DNA from: Oscheius tipulae
Lineage: Eukaryota > Nematoda > Chromadorea > Rhabditida > Rhabditidae
Length of the DNA stretch: 64,000 nucleotides
Assembly (NCBI GenBank): GCA_037178975.1
Contig: JASJZH010000006.1
Coordinates: 4,650,001-4,714,000, forward strand
Reading direction: 5' to 3'
The notes under the pieces were generated by a model. It was given only the letters and a program-made list of their open reading frames with translations. It was not told the origin of the DNA and did not search any database. The first letter of the stretch is position 1. The number at the start of each line of letters is the position of its first letter. This document shows positions 46,916 through 58,600 of the stretch, one piece after another. A program made the position numbers and the translations under genes.

Positions 46916-47225
46916 CACTGAAAGGAGAGAATGCACTGACAAGGAAGGTGTTTGTTGCTAGGGCGCACCTATTCGATGAGGGCCGTATAAACAGAGCTAT
47001 ATTCGTTTCGAGACGCAAGCTGACCTCAATTGGGATGAGGTAATGGAAAGCGAGCAAAACTATTTCTCGTCTCTTAGATAGGACAAGGACTAAGAAGGCA
47101 ACCGTTGCATTAAGAACAAAGATCTTTGAATGAAGGGTTTACGAAACAAAACAAATTCAATCAACAATTCCTACTAACAATTACTATTTTCTTTGCTAGC
47201 TGTTAAATATCGTCACCCGAACGAC
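46916..47225. other. Short spacer
   Basis: About 310 bp between the LRPPRC-like stop and the F-box-like start, both on the minus strand. Contains AT-rich, TATA-like sequence; no coding seen. Confidence 0.4.
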
Positions 47226-50200
47226 GAATCAGTCTTGAGCAACTTCTCCCTTCTTCTGTCGTTGCATATTGAAGATCTTTTTGATGTGCTCCTCAGTTGG
47301 GAAAGACAGCTCCTTCAGTTCACTTTCCAGTGCGTCCATCTTGTCGAAAGCATTGCTTTTATCTGAAGCAAGCTATATTGAATAACGGTTTTGAACCCAC
47401 AATAGAGCTTGGTTAGTTGGAGGACAAGTTTGTTCAAATCCGTAAGAGAAGCAGCTCCGTTGGCGAAGAGCCCTGTGAAAAGAGAGTGGAGTATATCAGG
47501 CTGAAATTAAGTGTATGCTTCCCACACAGTGCAGACTCACTCTGTTTTTATCCACAGCTTTCATCGCAAAGAACTCTAACTTTTTGGAAGAGACACTGAG
47601 CTTGCTCGTTCTCAGCAGGTTCTCTCCATGGGAAATGCCGTGCTCCAACATGGCGAATGCGAGATCAAGGATGGCGATATTCTTACTGTGTGTATCCATA
47701 ACCATTTGATACGTCTTCTGTGTGACTTCTGTATTTTTACTAAAACTAATTTTGAAACAGTAAATAGAAAAGTGTACCTGATAAAGCTAGCCTTGAAAAG
47801 CTCATACTGCCCGAAAGCTAGACCCGTAGCCTTGGACTCCTCCTGAGCGAGTTCCAGGGCTCTGTCGAGATCACCTTTTTCGATGAGCTGGTTTAACTGT
47901 TTGTTCTTTATCTCTGCAACGATTCTTCGACTTTGATTGTCTTTCAGATGCAACTTCTTCTTCAGATACTTGGCAAGGTCGTCAACACGGCTTGGATCAT
48001 AGATTGACACGATTTTGCCGGCCTGAACAAACGTTTGAAAAACCATGTAGATTGACATACAGATTCCAGAGCCCCTCCTGTGATAGTTTGAGCAGACTGA
48101 ATCAGTTCACTGCAAACGGCATCGGCCTCCAGGAGATTGCCTTTGATAAACAGAAGAGAAATATATGTGAGCCCCGCTTCAGCAGAAAATGTTGTTCTAA
48201 AATAGAAAAAGAATTGTCACATTAAAACTCTTACTTGACTTCCCAGAGATTATTCACGACGTCATCTTGTCCATCTCGCAAAGCAGCAATAAAGGTTTTG
48301 TCCCACAGTTTGGAAGATAGCTGTTTCAGGGACGAAGGTGTATCCGTTTGCTCGGCAATTGATCTCAAACACCTTCCACACGTTTTGAAGTCCACCTTCT
48401 CAAACGAATATGTTAGTATGATTTGCTATCTTACCTCTTCCTTCAGAAGCTTCACAAGCAGTACTCGTAAGCATGTGTGAACAGCTCCTTTAGATATCTT
48501 TTCACTGTGCTTCATGGTAGCCAGTTCTTCCTCCAAAGATGGTATACTTGAGGATAGCCATCTGGCGTACGTCTGTCCCTGTGCTTTGAGTCTCTCCAAA
48601 AGCTCTGTTCGGTCGGTCAATCCAGATTCGGCCATCTTTGTTCTTGCTTCTCCCACCTCATCGCGGGAAAGTCGAACTTTCGGCTAAAATGGTAGTTATT
48701 ACTGGTTTCTGAAATGCATTCACCTCTTGTTCGAGTAAATCTACAAGTTTTCGTAGTTGGTCAGTTTCAATACTTGAATCCGTGAAAAGAGATTGAAGGA
48801 ATTTTGGCCCAAAACTGCTTTGCTCTGGAAGACATTTAGATTGCGTAAAAAGGTAGTTGCTTACTGTTGAAAGCCAGAGCAATAATCTTCGTAGCGATTA
48901 AATGTTGACGAGTTCGATCCTCCTTACCTGTGACCAGATATCGCAACTGTTTTTGCAAATTGTTAATGTTCACAGATGTGACAACATCACTGAAATAGGT
49001 TATAGCTTAAATAATGTATGATTTTACCTTGCGATTAGTTTTTCGAGTTTCTCCAACTTCAATGGATCATCTCTGGTATGAAGAATTTGATGGATTGCTG
49101 CAGTTACAGTTTCTCGAGCTACGCGATCATCTGTGACATTCTTCAAAGCGGCAATAATGTATTCCACATCTGTAATTCGGAACATTTAAAAGAAAATGAA
49201 TAATATTACCATGACCCGCCAGTCCGTAAAGTATTCTGTAGGCATCGGTTGGATCAGATTCCTTGGTTCTGGTGAACAGAATCGTAGCTATGTTGGTAAG
49301 GATTTCAGTTCTCATTTCAGTTGACAGATTTTTGCTTGTCAGCTGAAAACAAAATGGTTTATCCAAACTCAAAGTCTGACTTCATGTCCCAGCTCTTTGC
49401 AAATTTGAATTTTCAGCTCCGGCTTTTCATTCAGAATCTTGTTGAGGTTGTTCCTGCAATGGTGGAGCACTTGGTCTCTGTTAGGTGTGCTCATAGCTGC
49501 TTCGAAGAGGAAGAGCTCGGCATTCCTGAAAGAAAAAAAAGAGCTGCCAAATACGTTGTAATTTACTCGATTGCAGTTGCGTTTTGCAGTTTGTCGAGCA
49601 GTATTAAGATGTCGCTCATTTCGCGTTTCTTGTCTCTCAAGTAGTGGCCAAATGCGATTTGAGCACTTTCTTCAATTCGCCTGAAAATAATTGCTTTTGC
49701 GTTATCTATAATCAACTTACGTATTTCTGTAGTTGGAATTCATAATGCCATAAAGTTCCAGCATCGCCAAAAGATTTCCCTCACTGCGTGCATTTCGGAC
49801 TCGACTCAGAACATATCCATTGCTGTTTTTTTCGGCCAGTGTTGTTCCTTCTTTGTTTGTTTGCAGGAAAGGCAACAACTTGGAGAAAGCGTCAGGCACG
49901 CCGTTTTCGATCATTGTACACAGAATCCGGACCACATATTTGTTGTTCTCATTCTGGGAGGACAAAGTTTTTACAAAAAAAAGATAGCTTACATTATGCA
50001 GTTTCGAGTTTGCCGGAATTAAGGCGAGCGAATTGATGACGTCATCTACTTGTCCAGATTTCAGAAGTCCTTCAGCAATGGCAGCTTTCAAAGCGACGAT
50101 GTTCACAGAACTAGCAAATTTCTTGGCAAAAATGTCGGCTTGATCAGGATGGCCGGACACAGCTAAAGAGTAGAGAAGGGCTGCGATTGTGTTTTCGTCG

Positions 50201-50993
50201 ACAGTCATTCCCGAACTCTTCATGTGATTCATTATATCCCTTAATAGGATTCATAACGTGTGAACAAGGTAACTTACACGACTCCCTTGCTATTTCCTTC
50301 CAATGCATAAACTCTGGCAAATTGTCTTACAATTTCTTCTGTTGGACTGAGACCAGCTGATTCCCAAGCTTGTAGCTCTTCAACTACACTCGGAAGCTCT
50401 CCATTGTCTACTTTTGTAGTGTAAAGAGCTGTTCTTGCTTCTGGACCCAGTTGAACACCTGCAAATTGTGTTGTTTTTAAATTTTGAACAATATTATGAC
50501 CATTTCTTCGGAGAACTTCTAATGTTTTGTTCAAGAAAATAGTTCTCTTGGCTTTTGAGATCGAATCGCTTTTTTGGCCATGAGCAGAGAAAATCAGAGA
50601 ATAATCTCGGTCAGAAAAATTTGCTAGGTTGGTCTTTTTGTCTGCCAGGAAAAAGACAGTTCTATCTAGAACTTTTCCAGAAAGAGGACCGCCACTGAGA
50701 TCGATCCTGAAAAATCACAGTATTTCACAAGAAATAAAATAGAAAGTACCTTTCAATAGCCTCATAGATGTTGTTTATTTGATTTTTCTGCAGCACATCC
50801 TTATACTTTGTCTCAAGTTCTTCCACGGTCAAAGCATGCTTCTGAATACTTGGTACATTCACAGAAAAATAACCTCGGCAACTAAGTTTTCAGCAGGAAC
50901 ACGAGCAGAAGAAGAGCTAGCTGCCCTTAACGCGATTTGCTGAAGGGACCTGCCTTGGAGGCCTAAACCGACAAGCCTATTGAACCTCAACAT
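47226..50993 (-). CDS. LRPPRC-like mitochondrial PPR protein
   Basis: A long gene of roughly twenty short exons. The start MLRFNRLVGLGLQGRSLQQI at 50993 is an Arg-rich, acid-free presequence for mitochondrial import. Helical-hairpin repeats in PPR style follow throughout, e.g. TVDENTIAALLYSLAVSGHP, NIVALKAAIAEGLLKSGQVD, DAFSKLLPFLQTN, ILHTRDDPLKLEKLEKL, ELLERLKAQGQTYARWL, ALELAQEESKATGLAFG. It ends in a basic helix (HIKKIFNMQRQKKGEVAQD). The total is about 1,050 residues, matching LRPPRC, which with a small partner stabilises mitochondrial mRNAs and their poly(A) tails. The stop is at 47226. It is preceded on the same strand, 207 bp away, by another mitochondrially targeted helical protein. 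A TTTATAG lies two bases before the ATG. Confidence 0.7.
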
Positions 50994-51200
50994 CCCTATA
51001 AACAGGTTTTATTAAAATGCAATATAAAAATTGAAGATAGAGATTACGATCAAACGGAAAGAAATAGTTGCCATAAATAAAAGAAAAACACTTTATGAGG
51101 CTTTTAAGGCAATAAAGTGTGAATAACAATGAAGAAACAACTGTAACGAAACTATCTAGTCTAGTAAGATCTAAATCAAAATCTACAATTTGAAACCCGA

Positions 51201-53502
51201 TTATGGCTTTTCAACACCATTTCGTTCGCACCAAGAGTGCAGTTTGGCCTGGGATTGTTCATGAGTTGCCAGCTTTGCCCAAACGTCGCGTAGACAGACC
51301 ACGAGTTCATAGAGCTGCCCTTCGTCTTGTCGATGTCGTTTACTGAATAGCTGCAATGATAATTCGATTAAAAACTCACATGATCTTCGTCTTTCTGTTC
51401 CTCGTGTTTTTGCTTGATTGGGAACCAACAAACTTGTCCATTTCTTTTGACAGAACCATGTTTAGTACGGATTTCTACAAGTTTTGATCAGCATACAAAT
51501 TAAGATACTTACGGGCTGGTCATTGATCTCATTTTTTTTCTTTCCTCCAATTTTTTTCTCGTCGAAAACAAAAGTTGAAACTAGATCGGCCATGGTTTCA
51601 ACAGAAGTTATGTCGTTGTTTGCCACAAATCTTTTCAGGGGAACGTGGAGGAACTTTTCGACCAAGTAGATCTGTAACGAGGTCCATATTGAAACATGAA
51701 AAGCTTGCACCTTAGAGAAGACCATCTTAGCTTCATCGAAATGTTGATTTCTGACCAAGGCACAGACGAGTTCCGACAGGGTCGCACTCGAATGTTCAAT
51801 CCGCTGGCAGTGGTGGAGGAAGTGGGCTAGAGGTTGTTGCTTTTGAATTCTCCGGTATAACTTACCAATAAGATCTGGGCCACACTCGTTTGATTGAAGT
51901 ATTCTATCCAGCAGCAAATCGATTCCGTCCGTGCTTCTAAGGGAACTTGTGATAATCATCCAGTTTGAGACATCGTTGGCCAACGTTTTTGAGTTTCTAA
52001 TAAAAGAAAGCTGCAAATTACGTCAATAGAATCTTACGTTTCGTTGAAGGCAGCTTGTATCCATGAACGATATGCATTTCTGTTTTTGAGCAGGTTCAGC
52101 CTTGACAGAGCCTCAAAGAGTTTGACAGAGCCACGAACTCCTTCTGACAATGAACTTTTAAACAAAAGTGATGCTAACTGACCTTTGACAATAGCCGCTG
52201 AGAATACCTGGTAGTAACGTCGACTCGACACATTCCGCGAATTCATTCGACTTAAGCAAAGATCTTTCGTTTTTTGGAGGACATCGATAGAAGAAATGAC
52301 ACCGTTATCCAAAATCGCACGAGTAGCCAAAGCCAGCAAAAGATCGTGGTCGAGGAAATGTCTCGGGTTTGTTTCAATACTGAAATTGAATGTCACCAAG
52401 TAAGCTCCAATGCTACGTACAAAGCCTTCAGATGTTCAAATGCTGCTTGGGCGGACGAAGAGTTCTCCAAAACAAACAGAATCACTTCTCTGGTTCGTTT
52501 GCCTAGTTGATTTGCTCTTGGCCAAGGCTCAGTAGAAACAATATTACTGAGCGCTTTCATATTCTGACAGTTATTGTGCGAAAGAAACTGAATAAAATTA
52601 CCTGAGCGTCAACAGCATTGAGAATAAGTTGTACAGTATCAATTTGTGGTGTTTCCCTAGCAGGTTTCGAACTAGGGGACGAGAGTTGATATGAGGTAGA
52701 AGGAATATCGGGGAGAATAGTTGGAGGGGTGCCTGTAACTGCATGTAAAGAATTCACTGATTTGGTATACCTGCTGACACTGTACGTGTTTGAGGAATCA
52801 TTTCGGAAGCTACTGCCGCTGAACTTACTACCGACGCAGTTGCAACAGTCGGCGGACCCAGATCTGGCTTCCTTTTCGGTGCTTGAACAAGTAAAATTGG
52901 GTCACGGGATTCGAGCTGGCCGAGCAACGCGGAAACATCGTATCCTTCCGCCAATGCAGTCTTAGAAGTGAAAAAAGGATAAGCTTCAACTGATATTACC
53001 TCCAGATTGTCCCTTTCGCTATCATTCAGCTCAAGGGCTCCTCCCATTTCGAGCGTTTCAGCTATAGTCGGAACTGGTCGAAGCAACTGATCGAGAAATT
53101 CATGAAGAGGAAGCTCTTGCTCTCTATTGTCATTAAGCAGCTTTTGGACTGTTAATGCACCAAAATCATCAAAAGAAACCCTGAAAAGCAAATCGATAAC
53201 GTGAAATCGAATAAAAGCTTACATTTCTTTCAATGGAGAAGTTGAATTCCATAATGGATTGTATGAATCATGTAAAATCAGTCCTTCGCTAAAAAATCAA
53301 CGCTTTTACAACGGTACCGATAAGACTCACTTCGATTCTGATGCAGTACTCACTCTGGTGGCTGAATGGTTTTGTCGCACTGCGATCTGGGCTATATGAC
53401 ACCTACGCCAGACATTTGTGAAACAATAGCTGTATGATAAAATAAACAAAAATAGCGAAACTATGTTTACCTCCTTTTAGAAAAAGAAATGGGCCGTAGC
53501 AT
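51201..53502 (-). CDS. Mitochondrially targeted helical-repeat protein (PPR-like)
   Basis: The start at 53502 gives MLRPISFSKR, spliced over a short intron to SYCFTNVWRRCHIAQIAVRQ, a textbook mitochondrial presequence rich in Arg, Ser and hydroxyl residues. Long helical-hairpin repeats follow: LTVQKLLNDNREQELPLHEF, IDTVQLILNAVDAQ, DHDLLLALATRAILDNGVI, QVFSAAIVKGQLASLLFKSS, LFEALSRLNLLKNRNAYRSW, DEAKMVFSKVQ. The C-terminus is basic (KKKNEINDQP) and then helical to a stop at 51201. The repeat spacing suggests a PPR or similar RNA-binding superhelix; I cannot tell a PTCD-type protein from a LRPPRC relative. It ends only 207 bp before the LRPPRC-like gene on the same strand. Confidence 0.55.
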
Positions 53503-54568
53503 TCTGTTTTACCAGCCGTTGGGACCACAAGTGGAGAAACTGGGCACCATACAAATATACAATTGATGTGCTGCAGAGGGGAGATCTGAAGATACCTAAT
53601 AAACAACATTAATTTTAGAACAGCTTAAAATCTATCAAAGCAGTGCTCATTTGAGTAAGCTAAGAGGATATGTAAAGCTGCAGCTACGTTGGCGTGGAAA
53701 CAAAAATAGTGAGGTTTAGGACTGCTCTAAAGTTTGAACAAGACAAATCTATGAAATAGACCTTATTGGTACAGTTTGTAGCTACATTACCAATAGTAGC
53801 ATAGAGTTTCTTCAAAAAATAAGAAGAAAATAGGATGGTGACGACATTGAGTGAAATTATGCAAAGTATCAGAATAGTTCTTTTTCTCGTCAGAATTCAT
53901 TTTGTAAGGCATTTCCTATTTTAGGTAGTACAAGACACCACTTTTTTTTATTTTCCGGCTAATGCATTTATCCTCTTTGAATATATTTGATATTATCGTG
54001 CGGCATGTATATTTACAGTATGCAAGTTTTCGTGTGGAGACCCAGACTACAGTCCATTTTTAATTATTGTTGATTCTGTGTACAACGGCAATTCAAAGCG
54101 TCTCCGTTTTTAATTTCTACAGTAAAATAGTCTCAGCTAAATTTTTTAAAACAGGATTTTTAGTTTCTATTAAGCGTTCAACCGTCTTTTGAAAGGGTTT
54201 TTATATGGGCGGTACCAGTCCTTTAAACAATTCTTAGCAGAGCAAGGATACAAGATTGTTGGGCTGTACTGTCGGGACCGAAAGATTGGTCCATTGAAAC
54301 TGCCTAACTGTTTAAAGACAGAAAGACGACTTCAACATTGAATGACCTTAATAGATTATTGAGCTGTTTGGATTCGATCGCTGTAGTGAGCACATAATGA
54401 ATTGCAATGTGCAATGTCCAGCGATGTTAAAACTTTCACATCTATTTTGAATAGTCCAGAATGTTTCAACAACTGATAATAAGAACAAGCTTGGACAATA
54501 ATTTATTTCTCTCTTGAAAGCAACAATCATCTATAATATCGGTTTCTCACTGTCCGAGTCACAATGCC
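53503..54568. other. Intergenic, no supported gene
   Basis: AT-rich spacer between the mitochondrial helical gene and the PAQR gene. Frames are short and motif-free. Confidence 0.45.
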
Positions 54569-55670
54569 TCAATCATATTTCACAAATCTAGCTTTTCCCA
54601 TCAGAAACCTTATCGTAGAACCAATAAAAACAATAGAAATTGCAAGACTAGCTGCGACTGTCATGTTGATGCCGGATGTCCATGAAGATGTATGGGCTGT
54701 GCAATCGTTGTGGGCTCCGTGACAGAGATTCCAAGCGACCATGTCGATGCAAAGATGGAACAACTAAAAACGGAAAATATTACAGCTCCAAGAAAGCTTC
54801 ACCTGATGGCCGTACCCGTAAATATCAAACAGTCCTGGGGCAAAACGTTCTGGAACCTGTGCTCCCATGAAAATTCCGCTCAACAATAACCAGTAAAAAG
54901 CTCGGCTGTGCTGAGTCAAAGAGTCATCAGTCGGATCAGTTTTCTAAAGAGATATTGTTGTGTTATAATCAATACGCCCTTACCAAGTACCGTACCCACA
55001 ATGGTATGTACAACCATAGAGCCAGGAAAAAACATGTTAGCATCCTCATGTGAAGTCGGTAAGGCCAGTGAGGTTGACATACGAACAAGTAGCAAGAAGA
55101 AAGGAATTGCATTCCAAGAACAACTCCCATTAACATTGGAGGATAAACCTGGGAGATTTTTTAATATAAAATGCGAGGAAAACTACTATTCGGTTGAGGA
55201 CACCCATATCTTCGTTACACGCATATCGTTGAAGACCAATAGTTATACCAAACATCGCAATACCGGCAAAGTCTATCAAGTACCAAAACACATGGTCTAG
55301 CGGAGAACGAGAATGCTGAAAAGTTCCGATATGATTTTCGTTTTCAATGGACCTTACCAAAAGGTGAGCAAAAGAAGAACCAATGAGTAGGCAGAAGATT
55401 CCAAAGTAGAGAACAAGAACTGGAAATCGGTTTTCTCCGAAAAGCTCGGGAAAGATGTAAATAAATAGTAACAAAACAGCCGGGATGAAGTGCGTCCAGA
55501 CGTTCATCTGATATTGAAAATTAACCTTTTAAACTTTTATTACTCACCATCTCGTTATGGTGGCAGAATGCCGACTTGTAGTAATAGTATAAGGGTTGGT
55601 TCATTGGTCTGTAACCATGAACGACATGTCGCCGTTGGAGAAGAATAGGTACATCTGTGGCTGGCAGCAT
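54569..55670 (-). CDS. PAQR / membrane progestin receptor-like protein
   Basis: Six exons (55548-55670, 55358-55507, 55187-55315, 54984-55148, 54803-54943, 54569-54763), consistent phases, 300 residues. Motifs of the PAQR family in order: LPATDVPILLQRRHVVHGYR, CHHNEMMNVWTHFIPAVLLL, the metal-site SSFAHLL, DFAGIAMFGITIGLQ, VPERFAPGLFDIYGYGHQLF and a final TM. The His-x3-H in GYGHQLFHL and the Asp-containing helix form the ceramidase-like zinc site. PAQRs are seven-pass membrane proteins regulating membrane lipid composition or binding steroids. The chosen ATG (55670) follows an in-frame region without upstream stop signals of its own, so a longer N-terminus is possible. Confidence 0.85.
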
Positions 55671-58600
55671 CTTATCCTGGTTCTCGCACTTGCGAAAGAA
55701 GTAGGCCTCTCTTGGAAGTAGTGCACAATAAAAGCAGGAGACGCCGGAAATTACGTGGTTCCAACTACGACCGGGTTTCAAACATGTCTAAACTCGAGTT
55801 TTGAACGGACATCGAACGAGTTGCATAGCAACAAGTGCACTGAGAATACACTACACGGGGAATAGGTTTGCCCTAATTGGTTGAACGGAAGCGAGTGTTC
55901 GATACGATATAAGACGAGTAAGACTACAAAAGAGCTGAGGTCAAGTTGTCTGAATCTGTGAGTACAATAGAACTTCGAAGAGTACATTAGGGACACTCGT
56001 ACCAAAAGTGGAGGCGCATCGTTGGAAATTCTGGAACGTTCGGAAGCATTGAGTCAAGTTGAATGTAGTGTGATTACAAGACTATTTAGTTCAGACTTGT
56101 ATAAAATGGCTAACACAAATTGATTATGCGGACCCATGGAACAGCTGTTGCTGCAGACATGTCGCACTCAGTTGTCGTCCGCCTACATTCGCTAGTAGTT
56201 CCGTGAAATCGTATTAACAGACTTTTATAGAGACAGAATGAACACCCTTATTTTGCACTTCGCACAAAATGGTCACGTTAGAGGGTTTGAATTTTATGGG
56301 GGCACTAGGCTAAAGAAGCTAGAATCGATGAGAAGTCGAAGAGAGACATAATGTGAAGAAGGCCCGCCAAGGTGGTGGGCTTCCAGCAAAATAAGATGGG
56401 GGCATGTCTGGAAACTCGGAGAAGCCAAAGGGATCGATAAGATGTCTGGCTATAAAAGGAAGCTTCACCATGAAAACAAGCTCAACAGTGTAAATGATAT
56501 TAATTGGCTAGTCGAGCATCTTAAGTCAGTAGGGCTTCTTTACAGACAAAGCATGCGAGCAGACATAATGGAGGAAGGAATATTTGTCATGCTCGAGATA
56601 GAATGCAGTGAAAATTCGGAACAGCTTTAACTCCAGTTGGAGGCAATGCAAAGAGCTGACGGACTCAGCGTTCGCCCAATAGCAGAGCGATGCTGCAGCC
56701 TCGAAACAATGCAGGAGAATTTAAACTGAAAATTCTTCACGTAGCGGCGTTAGTATCAGATCCGGACATTGTATGTGTACCTATTTGCAGAGGTTGACAG
56801 TAACCGTGAATGAAATCGGATTAGTTCTCTCAAACAGTTGTCGATCAACCAGAAGTTTCAGAATGTTAACCAAAAACATCTAAAGACGGTAGATAGACCT
56901 GTAAAACGAGAGTAGAAGAAAACAATTTTTCAAAAAAGCAATACCAGACAACAGAAGTTGGTGTCCCTGTGATCAGCAAACTATAAAATAATCAGATTCT
57001 ACAGCAGATACACAACGAAGAAATAAAAGGTAACAATTGTTTTAGACGACAGTTTCAGAAGAAAACAGATGATTGATAGGAAATTAGCCCAAGCGGTCAG
57101 GCAGAGCTGTAAAAAGTGCTGGAGCTAAGAGGTCCCGCATTATTTACCTAGACGCAGTAGCGGATACAAACAGTTTCCCATTGTCTAGACTGTTTCAGCA
57201 CTTTAACATAAACACGTTTGTTTGGAAGTAAGTAGGATTGATTATATTTGGAAAGTTGTCTGTTGTTTTTGTGTTCTGATGCATAAATAAAAAGTTTTAT
57301 TTATGGGATAGGAAGTGAAGCCCCAAGAAGGGCACTTCGTCTTGTGTGACAAATTCAGTCTAGCAGAGAAGCTCAGCGGAGGAGACTTATTGGATCTAGA
57401 TCTGCCGATTTGTTGGTTTTTGCCGAACATCAGTTGCAAACAAAGTGTTGCCGCGGCAGAACTAACCGGCTGTTAAAGTCTTCAAGTTGCACATATTCCT
57501 ACTCTCAACTTTCTCTTTTCATTTTACGTTCCCCCGCTTGTAGACAAACTGCTACTCTATGATCACTAAACGCAGATGCACGGAATGAGCCGAAAAATAT
57601 GGGTACTTCGCTTTTTTGGCCACTTGGAGCGGCAGAGTGAGAGGTGACACTCCAATTCACACGACTGGAAGACTAAAGTTGTCATTAATCATGTCTATGG
57701 TCTTTTGAAAGCGACCCCTTCTTGATAATAAAATAAACGAGGAACAGACGTAAAGACAATCTCATCCGCGATGAAATTATTGGTAGCCACACGCAGAGGA
57801 ATCCAGTAGTACCAATTGGGTCATCTTGAAGAATCTGTTTTCTTGAACTTCAGCAGCTTCCCTAATTTAACTCTTCATTTCCTACACATTCTATGGGATT
57901 TCCTGTGCTTTCAAGACCCAACAAACATTTCTGTCTCGCGGGCTCATCTTTCACCTTGCCCCAGTAAAACTTTACTTTCCCGTGAAAAATCCTGTTTATA
58001 CACTTAATCGACAGTCCTTATGTACATTTTGACGCAGAAAACGTGCCAAATGTCAATAACCTCAGGATCGTTCTTTTGCTTGGTGTCTCCGACAACAGCT
58101 GTTGATCTTCAAAGGCATATACGGTTACTCCGTTTCCGCCAGACGTGTCCCCTCAAAGAGTAGCCTCTAGAGAGCGGCTGTAGCCATTGCAAATGCAGAG
58201 AAGTTTCAAGAGAGGCAATCCGCCGCACTAGTTGTCAGTTTTTGTCGTGTTTAACCCTTCTACTGGGATAGGTGGCAGTCTCGTCGAGTGTACTTTATCC
58301 ATCATCATGACACTCACTGGCCAGTTGGCTCGCGCTCATTAATCAAAGCATCATTTCTTACGTAGTGAAATGTAGAACCTATTCTAGTTATAGACCCATT
58401 TTGAAAAGACATTGAAATGACAACTATAGTCTCCGCCTCACATCTGTCTAAACACTAGATATCCCCACAGAATGTTTGCACTACTTTGTGAAAATGATGT
58501 TCCTTCGAGCCAAAAAACTTTCGTACCTACACTTGCGTCCGTTTGTTGCACTTTAGTCGTGATTATCTTTTGACAAGAGTATACAGATGTGATGTTACTC

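Noticed and set aside
47628-48225. Plus-strand frames over the LRPPRC-like gene
   Set aside because: They are shadows of helical minus-strand exons with good splice phases.
52660-52680. tRNA-like B-box string
   Set aside because: It lies inside a coding exon and has no A box or cloverleaf partner.
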